Assembly (NCBI RefSeq): GCF_014117215.1
Contig: NZ_JACGXS010000003.1
Location: 186,001 to 250,000 of the forward strand
Length of the DNA stretch: 64,000 bases
Origin: Stenotrophomonas tumulicola
GTDB taxonomy: Bacteria; Pseudomonadota; Gammaproteobacteria; Xanthomonadales; Xanthomonadaceae
Direction of reading: 5' to 3'
Under the pieces are notes generated by a model. It saw only the letters and a list, made by a program, of their open reading frames with translations, searched no databases and was not told where the DNA came from. The position numbers and the translations under genes are program-made. This document shows, piece by piece, positions 1 to 8,740 of this stretch. Every line of letters begins with the position of its first letter. The first letter of the stretch is position 1.

Positions 1-482
1 TGTCCTTCATGCCGGATGAGAGGGTGGCGCTGGTGGTTCTGGTCAACGAAGACGTGACAGGACCCAAGCTGGCCAACCTGATTGCCGACCAGGTGTATGC
101 CACGCTGTTGGGACAAGCCGACGTGGATACGCGGATGGCAGCACGGTTTGCGCAGTTGCAGGAACAGGCCGGCGGGTTCAGGGCGCGGCTGGCCGAACAG
201 CGCGCAGCCATCCAGATGCGTCCGTGGACACTGACATTGCCACGCGCCGCCTATGCCGGGCGCTATCGTCATGCCCTGCTGGGCACGATGGAGGTGTCGA
301 TCGGCGCTGACGGGGAAATGCAGCTGCGGTGGGGCCCACTGCACGCACATGCAACCGGCGCAGAGCAGGCCGACCACGTACGGGTGGAATTCGTGCCGGG
401 CTCGGGGCAGTTCCTGGTATTCCATCGCGAGGGCGACCACGTCGACGCACTTGCGCTGGACGGGATGCGGTTCGAACGGTGA
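1..482 (+). CDS. Serine hydrolase (beta-lactamase-related), C-terminal part
   Basis: The reading frame is already open at the left edge (first full codon at position 3), so only the last 159 residues are present and the catalytic Ser-x-x-Lys region lies outside the window. The visible part resembles the C-terminus of beta-lactamase-type serine hydrolases: a segment reading VALVVLVNEDV followed by an amphipathic helix, then a beta-rich tail with YAGRYRHALLG and FLVFHREGD that looks like the DUF3471-type domain often fused to these enzymes. It ends about 35 bases before a convergent tRNA gene. Family assignment rests on pattern only; substrate is unknown. Confidence 0.6.
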   Translation, partial: SFMPDERVALVVLVNEDVTGPKLANLIADQVYATLLGQADVDTRMAARFAQLQEQAGGFRARLAEQRAAIQMRPWTLTLPRAAYAGRYRHALLGTMEVSIGADGEMQLRWGPLHAHATGAEQADHVRVEFVPGSGQFLVFHREGDHVDALALDGMRFER

Positions 483-517
483 CCCGGCCGAGGACGCCGG
501 CAAGCCATGACGCGGCA

Positions 518-591
518 TGGAGCGGGTGAAGGGAATCGAACCCTCGTCAGTAGCTTGGGAAGCTACAGCTCTACCATTGAGCTACACCCGC
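518..591 (-). tRNA. tRNA-Gly (CCC anticodon)
   Basis: On the minus strand a full cloverleaf can be folded. The acceptor arm begins GCGGGTG and pairs with CACCCGC. The D-arm is GCTC...GAGC, and the anticodon stem GTAGC/GCTAC encloses the loop TTCCCAA, giving anticodon CCC. The T-arm is AGGGTTCGATTCCCT, the discriminator base is T, and the 3' CCA is encoded. It reads GGG codons for glycine. Confidence 0.95.
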
Positions 592-670
592 GTTGCGAGG
601 CGACAGTTTATGCGGGCGGTGCCACGGAGCGCAATGCACAGGCCGGGTAGCCAGCCGCTGCCCCCTCGGA

Positions 671-697
671 CAGGTGCCGGCCAGCGGCCGGCACCTT
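671..697. terminator. GC-rich palindrome at the 3' end of the esterase gene
   Basis: GGTGCCGGCC and GGCCGGCACC form a stem of about ten base pairs a few bases beyond the stop codon of the minus-strand autotransporter gene. There is no convincing T-run on either side, so a terminator or mRNA-protecting role is inferred from position only. Confidence 0.4.
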
Positions 698-703
698 CGT
701 TCA

Positions 704-2518
704 TCAGAACGTGCCGCTGAAGCTGGCGAAGATCGAGGTGTCCATCGCGCGCTTCTGCATCGTGGTCGCGCTCAGGCCGACATTGCTCTGCAGCCCGAAC
801 AGTTCCATGCGCGCGCCGATGATGGCCGTTGCATAGTCCTTGTCGAACTTCAGGCCGGGCACGCGATAGCTGCCCACGCCCGGCAGGCTCTGCAGGAACG
901 CACTGCCTTCCTGGCGGTCTTCGAACTCGTGGTCGTAGGTCACCTGCACGTACGGCTTGACGCTGCCGCCATCCAGCCGTGCCTGCCAGCCCAGGCGGCC
1001 AACGGTGGAATCTGCATCCTGGTCGTTGTAACCCAGCGCGGTGGCACTGGTGTTGCTCTCCAGATAACCGTCCAGCTTGACCTTCTGCCAGATCACCGCG
1101 GCCACCGGACCATGGCGGAAGCCGCCTTCCTGGCCGAACTCGTAACCGGCGTTCAGCGCGGCGGTCAGGTTGCTGCCATCCGGTGAACCCTTGTGTTCGC
1201 GCGTAGCCGGGCCGAGCTGCACCTTGCGGGTCACGTCATAGTCCAGCCAGCTGTAGCTGACCTGGCCGTTGACCCATACACGCTCGCCATACCAGCCGGC
1301 GAACAGGCCCAGGGTGGTGTCGGACTGGGTGAAATCGCCCTGGCTGTTGCCGAAATCGGCATCCATGCGGCCATAGCCGGCGAAGCCACCGACGACCACG
1401 CCATTACGTGCCCAGTCGATGCCGAACAGGCCGGCCGGGGCCAGGCCGTCATACAGATCGGCGTGGTCATAGCGCTGCATGTCGCCGCGCACGCCACCCC
1501 ACCAGGACAGGCCATCGGCCGGTGCGCCGCCCAGGTGCAGGCTGACCTGGTCGGCGCGCGAACGGCCTACGGTCTGCGCCGAATGGGTCAGCACCTGCTG
1601 CAGGCGCGGCGCTTCCAGCACCGATACCGCATAGGCACCCAGCATGGCGTGGGTGGCGGAGGTCGGGTGCACGCCATCGGCGAACACGTAGCTGTTGGCA
1701 GCATCGGCAGCCGCCAAGCTGGTCGGGTTGCAGGTCAGCGACGAATCGCTGGTGCAGCCCATGTCGGTGACGTTGCTGAAGCCGTAGGTGGACGGGCTGG
1801 CAACGATCTCCTGCAGGATGCCGAAGGTATCCAGCGGGATGAACTCGATCCCGGCCTGGGTCAGGCCACCATACAGCGCGTCGTTGTACGCCTGGGCAAC
1901 GGCGGTGTACTGGGCCATGGCCGCCGGGCCACCCGCGCGCGCCATCGGGGTCAGGCCGATGTCGGGCAGGTTCGGCACCAGCACGTACTTGGCGCCAGCC
2001 TGCTGCAGGGCACCGACGATGCCGACCTGGTTGGTCACTGCCGCACCGATGATGGCCGGCGCCTGGGCCGGATCGGTGATGCCGAACAGGTCGTTCGGGC
2101 CACCCCACACGCTGTACAGCGCGTTGGCATCGGCCTTGCCGCCATTGGCGGCCAGGTAAGCAGCGGCCTGGGTCTTCAGCGATGGCGTCGGTCCCAGCGC
2201 GCCCACCACGTCGGTCGCCACGGTGGCCCCGCCAGCGGAATAGTTGTCACCGGTCTGGCCATTGCCGTTGGGGCTGGCGTTGGTGCCGTAGTGGTTGGCC
2301 ACGTGTTCGGCCCAGACCCAGCCGGGGTTGGTGGTGAACTTGCCGGTCACCGGCTGCACCGAAGGCGGCAGCAGGGGACGGAAGTAGCCGCTGTCGGTCA
2401 GGCTGTCGCCGAAGAACACCGTGCGGTTGAAGGCCGATTCGGCGGCCATCGCCGGCAAGGCCGCCAGGGCGACTGCCGCGGCGATCAAGGTGCGGACGGG
2501 GCGTTTGCTGAACAGCAT
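704..2518 (-). CDS. estA: GDSL autotransporter esterase, EstA-like
   Basis: 604 residues. The start is placed at the ATG followed by LFSKRPVRT because AGGAG sits just upstream and a typical signal peptide ending in AMAAES follows. Block I of GDSL lipases (VFFGDSLTDSGYF, nucleophile Ser about residue 39) opens the passenger, and the catalytic Asp-His motif appears as FADGVHPT near residue 280. The last 270 or so residues alternate polar and aromatic positions and end in Phe (ASFSGTF), as expected of an outer-membrane beta-barrel. Family members display the esterase on the cell surface and hydrolyse short- to medium-chain esters; in Pseudomonas EstA affects rhamnolipid and motility traits. It is divergent from thiS. 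Confidence 0.88.
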   Translation of the reverse strand: MLFSKRPVRTLIAAAVALAALPAMAAESAFNRTVFFGDSLTDSGYFRPLLPPSVQPVTGKFTTNPGWVWAEHVANHYGTNASPNGNGQTGDNYSAGGATVATDVVGALGPTPSLKTQAAAYLAANGGKADANALYSVWGGPNDLFGITDPAQAPAIIGAAVTNQVGIVGALQQAGAKYVLVPNLPDIGLTPMARAGGPAAMAQYTAVAQAYNDALYGGLTQAGIEFIPLDTFGILQEIVASPSTYGFSNVTDMGCTSDSSLTCNPTSLAAADAANSYVFADGVHPTSATHAMLGAYAVSVLEAPRLQQVLTHSAQTVGRSRADQVSLHLGGAPADGLSWWGGVRGDMQRYDHADLYDGLAPAGLFGIDWARNGVVVGGFAGYGRMDADFGNSQGDFTQSDTTLGLFAGWYGERVWVNGQVSYSWLDYDVTRKVQLGPATREHKGSPDGSNLTAALNAGYEFGQEGGFRHGPVAAVIWQKVKLDGYLESNTSATALGYNDQDADSTVGRLGWQARLDGGSVKPYVQVTYDHEFEDRQEGSAFLQSLPGVGSYRVPGLKFDKDYATAIIGARMELFGLQSNVGLSATTMQKRAMDTSIFASFSGTF

Positions 2519-2705
2519 GTGGGACTCCTGTAGGGGTGGACCGCCGGACGTACGCCGGCGCACGGTGCAATGGTTTCATCCGTGCGGACAAAGTCACGCT
2601 GCGCCGCGACATGGATTGTCGTGGTCTGCGACATCGATGCCCCCCATGCGCGATGGATGGCAGGCACCGGCTGCCTTCGCCGAACGCTTGGGCGACAATG
2701 ACGAC

Positions 2706-2906
2706 ATGAACATCCAGCTCAACGGCGAAGCCCGCACCCTGCCCGATCCGTCCACCCTCCTCGACCTGCTGCAGGCCGAGCAACTGCTTGAACGCCGCGT
2801 CGCGGTGGAGGTGAACGGCGAGATCGTCACCCGCAGCCTGCACGCCAGCCATGTACTGGCCGATGGCGATGTGGTTGAGATCGTGCATGCGCTGGGCGGT
2901 GGGTGA
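2706..2906 (+). CDS. thiS: Sulfur carrier protein ThiS
   Basis: 66 residues beginning MNIQLNGEARTLPD and ending in the Gly-Gly motif (HALGGG) that is adenylated and thiocarboxylated so that ThiS can donate sulfur to the thiazole ring of thiamine. The ubiquitin-like beta-grasp length and the pairing with thiG directly downstream support the call. A SMAG-type palindrome (2917-2941) separates it from thiG, so transcripts of the two may have different stabilities. I saw no convincing TPP riboswitch upstream. Confidence 0.93.
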   Translation: MNIQLNGEARTLPDPSTLLDLLQAEQLLERRVAVEVNGEIVTRSLHASHVLADGDVVEIVHALGGG

Positions 2907-2916
2907 CCGGCACGGG

Positions 2917-2941
2917 GTAGCGCCGAGCATGGCTCGGCGCT
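2917..2941 (+). repeat. SMAG-type REP element between thiS and thiG
   Basis: GTAGCGCCGAGC, then ATG, then GCTCGGCGCT: a near-perfect hairpin starting with GTAG. It follows the thiS stop codon by ten bases. Confidence 0.75.
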
Positions 2942-2970
2942 CCGCCCCTCCATAGGCGATAATGTGTCCC

Positions 2971-3765
2971 ATGACCGCACATGCCCCCTCTGATTCGCTG
3001 GTGATCGCCGGCAAGACCTACGCCTCACGCCTGCTGACCGGCACCGGCAAGTTCAAGGATCTGGAAGAAACCCGCGTGGCCACCGAGGCCGCCGGCGCGC
3101 AGATCGTCACCGTCGCCATCCGCCGCACCAACATCGGCCAGAACCCGGGCGAACCCAACCTGCTGGACGTGCTGCCGCCGGATCGTTTCACCATCCTGCC
3201 CAACACCGCCGGCTGTTACACCGCCGAAGACGCGGTGCGTACCTGCCGCCTGGCGCGTGAACTGCTGGACGGCCACAACCTGACCAAGCTGGAAGTACTG
3301 GGCGACCAGAAGTCGCTGTATCCGGACGTGGTGCAGACCCTGAAAGCGGCCGAGCAGCTGGTCAAGGATGGCTTCGCGGTGATGGTCTACACCTCCGATG
3401 ACCCGATCCTGGCCAAGCGCCTGGAAGAGATCGGCTGCGCGGCGGTGATGCCGCTGGCCGCGCCGATCGGCTCCGGGCTGGGCATCCAGAACAAATACAA
3501 CCTGCTGCAGATCATCGAAGACGCCAAGGTGCCGATCATCGTCGATGCCGGCGTGGGCACCGCTTCGGACGCGGCGATCGCTATGGAACTGGGCTGCGAC
3601 GGCGTGCTGATGAACACCGCGATCGCGGGTGCGCGCAACCCGGTGCTGATGGCCAGTGCGATGCGCAAGGCGGTGGAGGCCGGACGCGAAGCATTCCTGG
3701 CTGGCCGTATCCCACGCAAGCGCTATGCCAGCGCTTCCTCGCCGATCGATGGATTGATCGGCTGA
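2971..3765 (+). CDS. thiG: Thiazole synthase ThiG
   Basis: About 264 residues. ThiG condenses 1-deoxy-D-xylulose 5-phosphate, dehydroglycine or iminoglycine and ThiS-thiocarboxylate to make the thiazole phosphate moiety of thiamine. Family hallmarks are present: [17 protein letters not shown] near the N-terminus, [13 protein letters not shown], the TKLEVLGD strand that carries the Schiff-base lysine, [13 protein letters not shown] and [18 protein letters not shown], ending [14 protein letters not shown]. An in-frame ATG nine bases upstream (2962) is an alternative start; neither has a well-spaced ribosome binding site. The stop overlaps the trmB start by one base. Confidence 0.95.
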   Translation: MTAHAPSDSLVIAGKTYASRLLTGTGKFKDLEETRVATEAAGAQIVTVAIRRTNIGQNPGEPNLLDVLPPDRFTILPNTAGCYTAEDAVRTCRLARELLDGHNLTKLEVLGDQKSLYPDVVQTLKAAEQLVKDGFAVMVYTSDDPILAKRLEEIGCAAVMPLAAPIGSGLGIQNKYNLLQIIEDAKVPIIVDAGVGTASDAAIAMELGCDGVLMNTAIAGARNPVLMASAMRKAVEAGREAFLAGRIPRKRYASASSPIDGLIG

Positions 3766-4499
3766 TGACCGATCCCTTTTCCAGCACCGGTTCGAAGGCA
3801 CCGCCCAAGCCGTTCACCGTCAATGAAGGCCGCCGCGAGGTGCGCAGCTTCGTGCTGCGCCAGGGCCGCTTCACGCCGGCGCAGCAGCGCGCGTTCGATG
3901 AGCGCTGGCCCCGCTTCGGCTTGGACTTCACCGGCCAGCCGCGTGATCTCGATACCACCTTCGGCCGTGATGCCGGCAAGGTGATGGAGATCGGCTTCGG
4001 CAATGGCACCGCGCTGCGCTTTGCTGCCCAGCAGGATCCCACGCGCGATTACATCGGCATGGAAGTGCACGCCCCCGGCGTTGGCCGCCTGTTGAACGCG
4101 CTGGCCGACGACGACGCCGGCAACGTGCGCCTGTACCACCACGATGCGGTGGAAGTGCTGGAGCAGGAAATCGCCGATGGCGCACTGGATGAAGTACGCA
4201 TCTACTTCCCGGATCCCTGGCACAAGAAGCGCCATAACAAGCGCCGCCTGCTGCAGCCGGCCTTCGCCGAACTGCTGGTGCGCAAGCTGCGCCCGGGTGG
4301 CCGCCTGCATTGCGCCACCGATTGGGAAGACTACGCCGAGCAGATGTGGGACGTGCTGGACGCCACCGCCGGGCTGGTCAACCGCGCCGGTCCGCGTGGC
4401 CACGTGCCGCGCCCGGAATGGCGCCCGCAGACCCATTTCGAGACCCGTGGCCAGAAACTCGGCCATGGCGTCTGGGACCTTCTGTATGACCGCACCTGA
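3765..4499 (+). CDS. trmB: tRNA (guanine-N7)-methyltransferase TrmB
   Basis: 244 residues. TrmB uses S-adenosylmethionine to make m7G46 in tRNA variable loops. Motif I reads [11 protein letters not shown] and the next strand ends in YIGMEVH; the substrate region has [16 protein letters not shown], the diagnostic TrmB motif, and [10 protein letters not shown] follows. Length and order of motifs match the family. The ATG shares its A with the TGA of thiG, so translation is probably coupled. Confidence 0.96.
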   Translation: MTDPFSSTGSKAPPKPFTVNEGRREVRSFVLRQGRFTPAQQRAFDERWPRFGLDFTGQPRDLDTTFGRDAGKVMEIGFGNGTALRFAAQQDPTRDYIGMEVHAPGVGRLLNALADDDAGNVRLYHHDAVEVLEQEIADGALDEVRIYFPDPWHKKRHNKRRLLQPAFAELLVRKLRPGGRLHCATDWEDYAEQMWDVLDATAGLVNRAGPRGHVPRPEWRPQTHFETRGQKLGHGVWDLLYDRT

Positions 4500-4534
4500 C
4501 CTGACCCCCTGACGCCAAACGGATCGCGCCCACC

Positions 4535-6382
4535 ATGGAAACCGCGCTGACGCTGACCACCGATATGAAGCTCGTCCTCGGGCTGGTCGGTTTCACGATG
4601 GCGATGTTCCTGTTCGAGCGCATCCGTGCCGACGTGGTGGCGCTGGTGGTGCTGGTGGTGCTGGGCGTGACCGGCCTGATCGCGCCGGAGGAAATCTTCG
4701 GCGGCTTTTCCGGTAACGCGGTGATGAGCATCATCGCCACCACCATCCTGGGGGCGGGCCTGGACCGCACGGGAGCGCTGAACCGGCTGGCGGCATGGTT
4801 GTTGCGGCGCGGCCACGGCGTGGAGCAGCGGCTGCTGATCATGACCACGGCGATCGCCGGTTTGAACTCATCGTTCATGCAGAACCCGTCGGTGATGGCG
4901 CTGTACCTGCCGGTCGCCTCGCGCCTGGCGGCACGCACCGGGCTGACCCTGCAGCGCCTGCTGCTGCCGATCGCCGCGGCCATCGTGATGGGCGGTGCGC
5001 TGACCATGGTCGGCAATTCACCGCTGATCCTGCTCAACGACCTGCTGGCCTCGGCCAACAACAACCTGCCCTCCGGCCTGGCCACCATCGAACCGCTGCG
5101 CATGTTCGCGCCACTGCCGATCGGCGTCGCCCTGCTGGTGGCCTCGCTGCTGTACTTCCGCTATTTCGGCGACCGCAAGCTGGTGGAAGAGGAAACCCTG
5201 GCCAATGACGGGGTGACCCCTGCGCGGACCGAAAGCTATTTCGCCAAGACCTACGGCATCGAAGGCGACGTGTTCGAGCTGGTGGTCACCGCCGAGAGCC
5301 CACTGGTGGGCATGACCCTGGGCGAGGCTGAAACCCTGCACGATTCCCCGCTGCTGCTGGCACTGAAGACCGGCAACGACACCCGCCTGGCACCACCGGC
5401 GGAGATGCGCATCTGGGTGGGCAGCGTGCTGGGCGTGATGGGCGCGCGGCAACTGGTGAACGATTTCGCACAGAACCAGTTCCTGCGCATGTCCTCGCGC
5501 CTGAAACACCTGGGCGACCTGTTCAATCCCAGTCGCGCGGGCATCTCCGAAGCCGTGGTGCCGCCCACTTCGGACGTGATCGGCAAGAGTGCAGCCGACC
5601 TGCGCCTGCGCAAGGAACGCGGCTTGAGCCTGCTGGCGATCAACCGCGACAAGCAGGTCATCCGCGATGACGTGCGCAAGGTCCAGCTGCGCGCAGGCGA
5701 CATGCTGGTCTTCCACAGCATCTGGTCGGACCTGGCGCAGGCTGCGCGCGGCCGTGATTTCGTCATCGTCACTGACTACCCGAAGGGCGAACAGCGCCCG
5801 CACAAATTCAAGATGGCGATGTTCATCTTTGCGCTGACCATCCTGATCGCGCTGACCTCCAAGCTGCCGGTGGCCCTGACCCTGATGACCGGCGTGGCCG
5901 GCATGCTGCTGACCGGCGTGCTGCGCATGGACGAGGCCTATGCGTCGATCAACTGGAAGACCGTCTTCATGATGGCCGGGCTGATTCCGCTGGGCTGGGC
6001 GATGGATTCCAGCGGTGCAGCGGCATGGGTCGCCGGGCACACCATCGACAAGCTGCCCGAAGGCATCCCGGTATGGGTGCTGGAAGTCGCGCTGGCCTTG
6101 CTGACCACTGCGTTCTCGCTGGTGATCAGCCACGTGGGGGCGACCATCGTGATGGTGCCGATCGCGGTGAACCTGGCGTTGGCCGCAGGCGGCAATCCAA
6201 CCGCATTCGCGCTGATCGTGGCGCTGTCGGCATCCAACAACCTGATGACGGCCTCCAATCCGGTCATTTCGATGATCACCGGCCCCGCCAACTACACTCC
6301 GCGCGAGCTGTGGCGCGTCGGCGCACCGCTGTCGCTGATCTACACCCTGGTGGTGGTGGCGATGATCAACCTGATGTTCTGA
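4535..6382 (+). CDS. SLC13-family permease with two TrkA_C (RCK_C) domains
   Basis: 615 residues. Hydrophobic helices fill residues 10-205, then a soluble stretch (about 225-430) holds two RCK_C-type domains (for example LVGMTLGEAETLHDSP and VIGKSAADLRLRKERG), and a second block of helices follows to the C-terminus. The twin signatures NPSVMALYLP in the first half and SASNNLMTASNP in the second match the DASS/ArsB-type ion transporter fold with its two hairpin loops. Family members move divalent anions such as dicarboxylates or sulfate with sodium; the substrate cannot be read here. No clear Shine-Dalgarno precedes the ATG; an internal Met at residue 11 is possible. Confidence 0.85.
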   Translation: METALTLTTDMKLVLGLVGFTMAMFLFERIRADVVALVVLVVLGVTGLIAPEEIFGGFSGNAVMSIIATTILGAGLDRTGALNRLAAWLLRRGHGVEQRLLIMTTAIAGLNSSFMQNPSVMALYLPVASRLAARTGLTLQRLLLPIAAAIVMGGALTMVGNSPLILLNDLLASANNNLPSGLATIEPLRMFAPLPIGVALLVASLLYFRYFGDRKLVEEETLANDGVTPARTESYFAKTYGIEGDVFELVVTAESPLVGMTLGEAETLHDSPLLLALKTGNDTRLAPPAEMRIWVGSVLGVMGARQLVNDFAQNQFLRMSSRLKHLGDLFNPSRAGISEAVVPPTSDVIGKSAADLRLRKERGLSLLAINRDKQVIRDDVRKVQLRAGDMLVFHSIWSDLAQAARGRDFVIVTDYPKGEQRPHKFKMAMFIFALTILIALTSKLPVALTLMTGVAGMLLTGVLRMDEAYASINWKTVFMMAGLIPLGWAMDSSGAAAWVAGHTIDKLPEGIPVWVLEVALALLTTAFSLVISHVGATIVMVPIAVNLALAAGGNPTAFALIVALSASNNLMTASNPVISMITGPANYTPRELWRVGAPLSLIYTLVVVAMINLMF

Positions 6383-6391
6383 TCCCTCAGG

Positions 6392-6461
6392 GTAGCGCCG
6401 AGCCATGCTCGGCGAGCGCAGCGGCGCGTCCGGAAATCCGCCGGGCATGGCTCGGCGCTAC
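6392..6461. repeat. Inverted pair of SMAG-type REPs
   Basis: One arm opens GTAGCGCCGAGC, the other closes GCTCGGCGCTAC. They lie head to head in the convergent gap between the permease gene and the Rieske gene. Confidence 0.75.
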
Positions 6462-6469
6462 CGCTTTGG

Positions 6470-6802
6470 TCAGGCCAGGAACACGTTTCCGTCGCGTACC
6501 TGCACCGGCACCGCGCGCAGGCGGTCGCCCTTGCAGGGACCGGCCACGCACTCCCCGCTGTCCAGTGCGAACGAGGCACCATGCGCTGCGCAGACCAGGT
6601 GGCCCTCGCGGCTTTTCAGGAACTGGCCGGGTGCCCAGTCCAGTCGCCGGCCCGCGTGCGGGCAGATGTTGAGAAAGCCGCGCACGGCATCGCCCTGGCG
6701 GTACAGCAGCAGCGATTCGGCATCGCCATCGATCACCACTTCTGCTTCGGCAAAGCCACCGTCGGCAATGCCATGCAGGGAGATCAATGCGTTGTCAGTC
6801 AT
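6470..6802 (-). CDS. Rieske [2Fe-2S] ferredoxin-type protein
   Basis: 110 residues. The cluster-binding motifs are intact: CPHAGRRLDW supplies Cys-x-His and CAAHGASFAL supplies Cys-x-x-His, about 20 residues apart, followed by the usual glycine-rich GECVAGPC segment. It is a single-domain soluble protein of the sort that serves as the ferredoxin partner of ring-hydroxylating oxygenases or as a stand-alone electron carrier; no oxygenase gene is adjacent, so the partner is unknown. The start at MTDNALIS was preferred to an upstream in-frame codon because the conserved domain begins directly after it. Confidence 0.88.
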   Translation of the reverse strand: MTDNALISLHGIADGGFAEAEVVIDGDAESLLLYRQGDAVRGFLNICPHAGRRLDWAPGQFLKSREGHLVCAAHGASFALDSGECVAGPCKGDRLRAVPVQVRDGNVFLA

Positions 6803-6982
6803 CTCTGACCCATTAGCGTGGGAAAACCCGATTGTCGCATGCCTGCCTCCGTGGCTGGCTGCGGCATGAACGTAAGTCATTGATATCAAATGAACGACCC
6901 ACGCGTTTAACGTTTTTTTCACTCAGTAACACATCGCCATGCTGATACTGGGCCTCGCTGATGTCAGCCGAGTGAGTTACCG

Positions 6983-7258
6983 ATGATCAACCGCACCTTC
7001 CAGTTTGGCCAGTTCCGCACCTTGTTTGCGCCGCGCAAGCCGCGTCATCCGTTGGTTCGCGTGGCTGTGGGCCTGCTCGGCTTGGCCATCCTGGGTGTCA
7101 TGGTGTTCGTCGGCGTGTTCGTCGGCGCGGCGATGATCCTGGTCGGCGTGGCCTGGAAGCTGCTTGCACAGCGCAAGTCGCCAGCACGTGGCGCGGCGGC
7201 GCAGGTCGTCGAGGGCGAATACCGCGTCGTGCGCAAGTCGGCACTGCCGACGCACTGA
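6983..7258 (+). CDS. Small membrane protein, function unknown
   Basis: 91 residues. A basic N-terminus (FGQFRTLFAPRKPRHPLVR) precedes one long or two short hydrophobic segments spanning about residues 25-55 (VGLLGLAILGVMVFVGVFVG), then a soluble C-terminal tail ending VVRKSALPTH. I do not recognise a domain. The upstream gap from 6803 is A/T-rich compared with its surroundings and probably carries the divergent promoters for this gene and the Rieske gene. Confidence 0.7.
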   Translation: MINRTFQFGQFRTLFAPRKPRHPLVRVAVGLLGLAILGVMVFVGVFVGAAMILVGVAWKLLAQRKSPARGAAAQVVEGEYRVVRKSALPTH

Positions 7259-7268
7259 GTCCACCCGG

Positions 7269-7340
7269 GTAGGGCCGAGCCCTGCTCGGCGGATGCCAGG
7301 CGATGCCAGGCCGCGTTCACCGAGCATGGCTCGGCGCTAC
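7269..7340. repeat. Inverted pair of SMAG-type REPs
   Basis: Starts GTAGGGCCGAGC and ends GCTCGGCGCTAC. It lies between the small membrane protein gene and the fumarylacetoacetase-family gene. Confidence 0.7.
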
Positions 7341-7370
7341 ACTGCGACGACCTGATCCAAGGACGTCCGC

Positions 7371-8078
7371 ATGACCGATGTAATCCCGACCCCATCCATC
7401 CCGCGTGTCCCGGTAGCAGGTGGCGGCACCTTTCCGGTGCATCGCATTTATTGCGTGGGCCGCAACTTCGCCGACCACGCCCGCGAGATGGGTGCCAGCG
7501 TCCCCGACGCCGCCGAACGCGGCCGCCCGATGTTCTTCAGCAAGCCGGCCGATGCCATCGTGGTCGGCCATGACGATGTCATCCCCTATCCGCCGTCCAC
7601 CAGCGACCTGCACCACGAGGTGGAACTGGTGGTGGCGATCGGTACCGATGCGCCCGAAGGCGTGCTCCCCATCGACCAGGCCCAGGCACTGGTTTACGGC
7701 TACGCCGTGGGCCTGGACCTGACCCGCCGCGACCTGCAGGCAGCCGCCAAGCAGAAAGGACACCCCTGGGATGCGGCCAAGGGCTTCGATGCATCAGCCC
7801 CGATCAGCGAAATCGTGCACGCTGCTGAAGTGGGCGACCTGGCCGCGCTCAACCTGTCGCTGGAAATCAACGGCGAAGTGCGCCAGCAATCGCTGCTGGA
7901 CCAGATGATCTGGAACGTGCCGGAGATCCTGCATGAGCTGTCACGGCTTTGGCGCCTGCGTGCCGGCGACCTTGTGTTCATGGGTACGCCCTCTGGCGTG
8001 GCCGCCTTGAAGCCCGGGGATCGTTTCAGTGCTCGACTGGAAAACGTTGGCGAGCGTCACGGCGTCATCGCTGGATGA
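7371..8078 (+). CDS. Fumarylacetoacetate hydrolase family protein
   Basis: 235 residues, the usual length for the single-domain FAH superfamily (acylpyruvases, oxaloacetate decarboxylases and related C-C bond hydrolases). Visible motifs: IYCVGRNFADHAREMG at the N-terminus, PMFFSKPADAI, then the metal-site region DLHHEVELVVAIG with the conserved HxE, YAVGLDLTRRDLQ, KGFDASAP and the C-terminal DLVFMGTPSGVA. The HxE...E...D metal ligands appear complete. AAGGACG upstream supports the start. The precise substrate cannot be deduced. Confidence 0.9.
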   Translation: MTDVIPTPSIPRVPVAGGGTFPVHRIYCVGRNFADHAREMGASVPDAAERGRPMFFSKPADAIVVGHDDVIPYPPSTSDLHHEVELVVAIGTDAPEGVLPIDQAQALVYGYAVGLDLTRRDLQAAAKQKGHPWDAAKGFDASAPISEIVHAAEVGDLAALNLSLEINGEVRQQSLLDQMIWNVPEILHELSRLWRLRAGDLVFMGTPSGVAALKPGDRFSARLENVGERHGVIAG

Positions 8079-8132
8079 CACCGGCTGCGTTACCCTTCTG
8101 CGCGAACAACAACCCACCTTCAGGAGATTTCG

Positions 8133-8546
8133 ATGGGATTCATGACTGAGTTCAAGGAATTTGCCACCCGCGGCAATGTGATGGATCTGGCCGTTGGTGT
8201 GGTGATTGGTGCCGCCTTCGGCAAGATCGTTACCTCACTGGTGGAAAAGATCATCATGCCGCCATTGGGTTGGGTGATCGGCCAGGTGGATTTTTCCGAT
8301 CTTGCCTTGACCCTGTCACCTGCCCGGTTGGCGGCCGATGGAACGGAGATTCCTGCGGTGGTGATCGGCTATGGCGACTTCATCAACACCATCATCCAGT
8401 TCGTGATCGTGGCCTTCGCCATCTTCCTGGTGATCAAGGGCATCAACCGCCTGTCGCGCAAGAAGGCAGCCGAACCGGCAGCGCCGAGCGAAGAAGTCCT
8501 GCTGCTGCGCGAGATCCGCGACAAGCTTTCCCCTCACCAAGGGTGA
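8133..8546 (+). CDS. mscL: Large-conductance mechanosensitive channel MscL
   Basis: 137 residues, the standard MscL length. The N-terminal helix [18 protein letters not shown] leads into TM1 ([17 protein letters not shown]), a periplasmic loop (about residues 50-75) and TM2 ([18 protein letters not shown]), ending in a charged C-terminal bundle ([13 protein letters not shown]). MscL opens under membrane tension to release solutes during osmotic downshock. A strong AGGAG lies eight bases before the ATG. Confidence 0.97.
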   Translation: MGFMTEFKEFATRGNVMDLAVGVVIGAAFGKIVTSLVEKIIMPPLGWVIGQVDFSDLALTLSPARLAADGTEIPAVVIGYGDFINTIIQFVIVAFAIFLVIKGINRLSRKKAAEPAAPSEEVLLLREIRDKLSPHQG

Positions 8547-8563
8547 GCTGTGCGTGCCAACTG

Positions 8564-8634
8564 CAGCGGGGCATGGCCCCGCTCTACCGGGACGCCAGTT
8601 CCTGCGGGCAGTGACGGGCCATGCCCGTCAACTG
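8564..8634. repeat. SMAG-type REP pair, second copy decayed
   Basis: AGCGGGGC-ATG-GCCCCGCTCTAC is a good hairpin ending with CTAC. It is followed by a weaker GTGACGGGCC-ATG-CCCGTCAAC palindrome. It fills most of the gap between mscL and the peptidase gene. Confidence 0.65.
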
Positions 8635-8740
8635 CCCTTGTCCGGATCTGGCCATTTCCAATGGCCATGACCTCGGGCCCATGCGAACGACGGTGACGCT
8701 GCTAAGCTCGGACGCTTATGCCCCTTTGCTGGAGTCGTCC

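Noticed and set aside
2564..2705. TPP riboswitch upstream of thiS
   Set aside because: I could not find the conserved CTGAGA-type core or the ACC-CTGA helix pattern in this short divergent gap.
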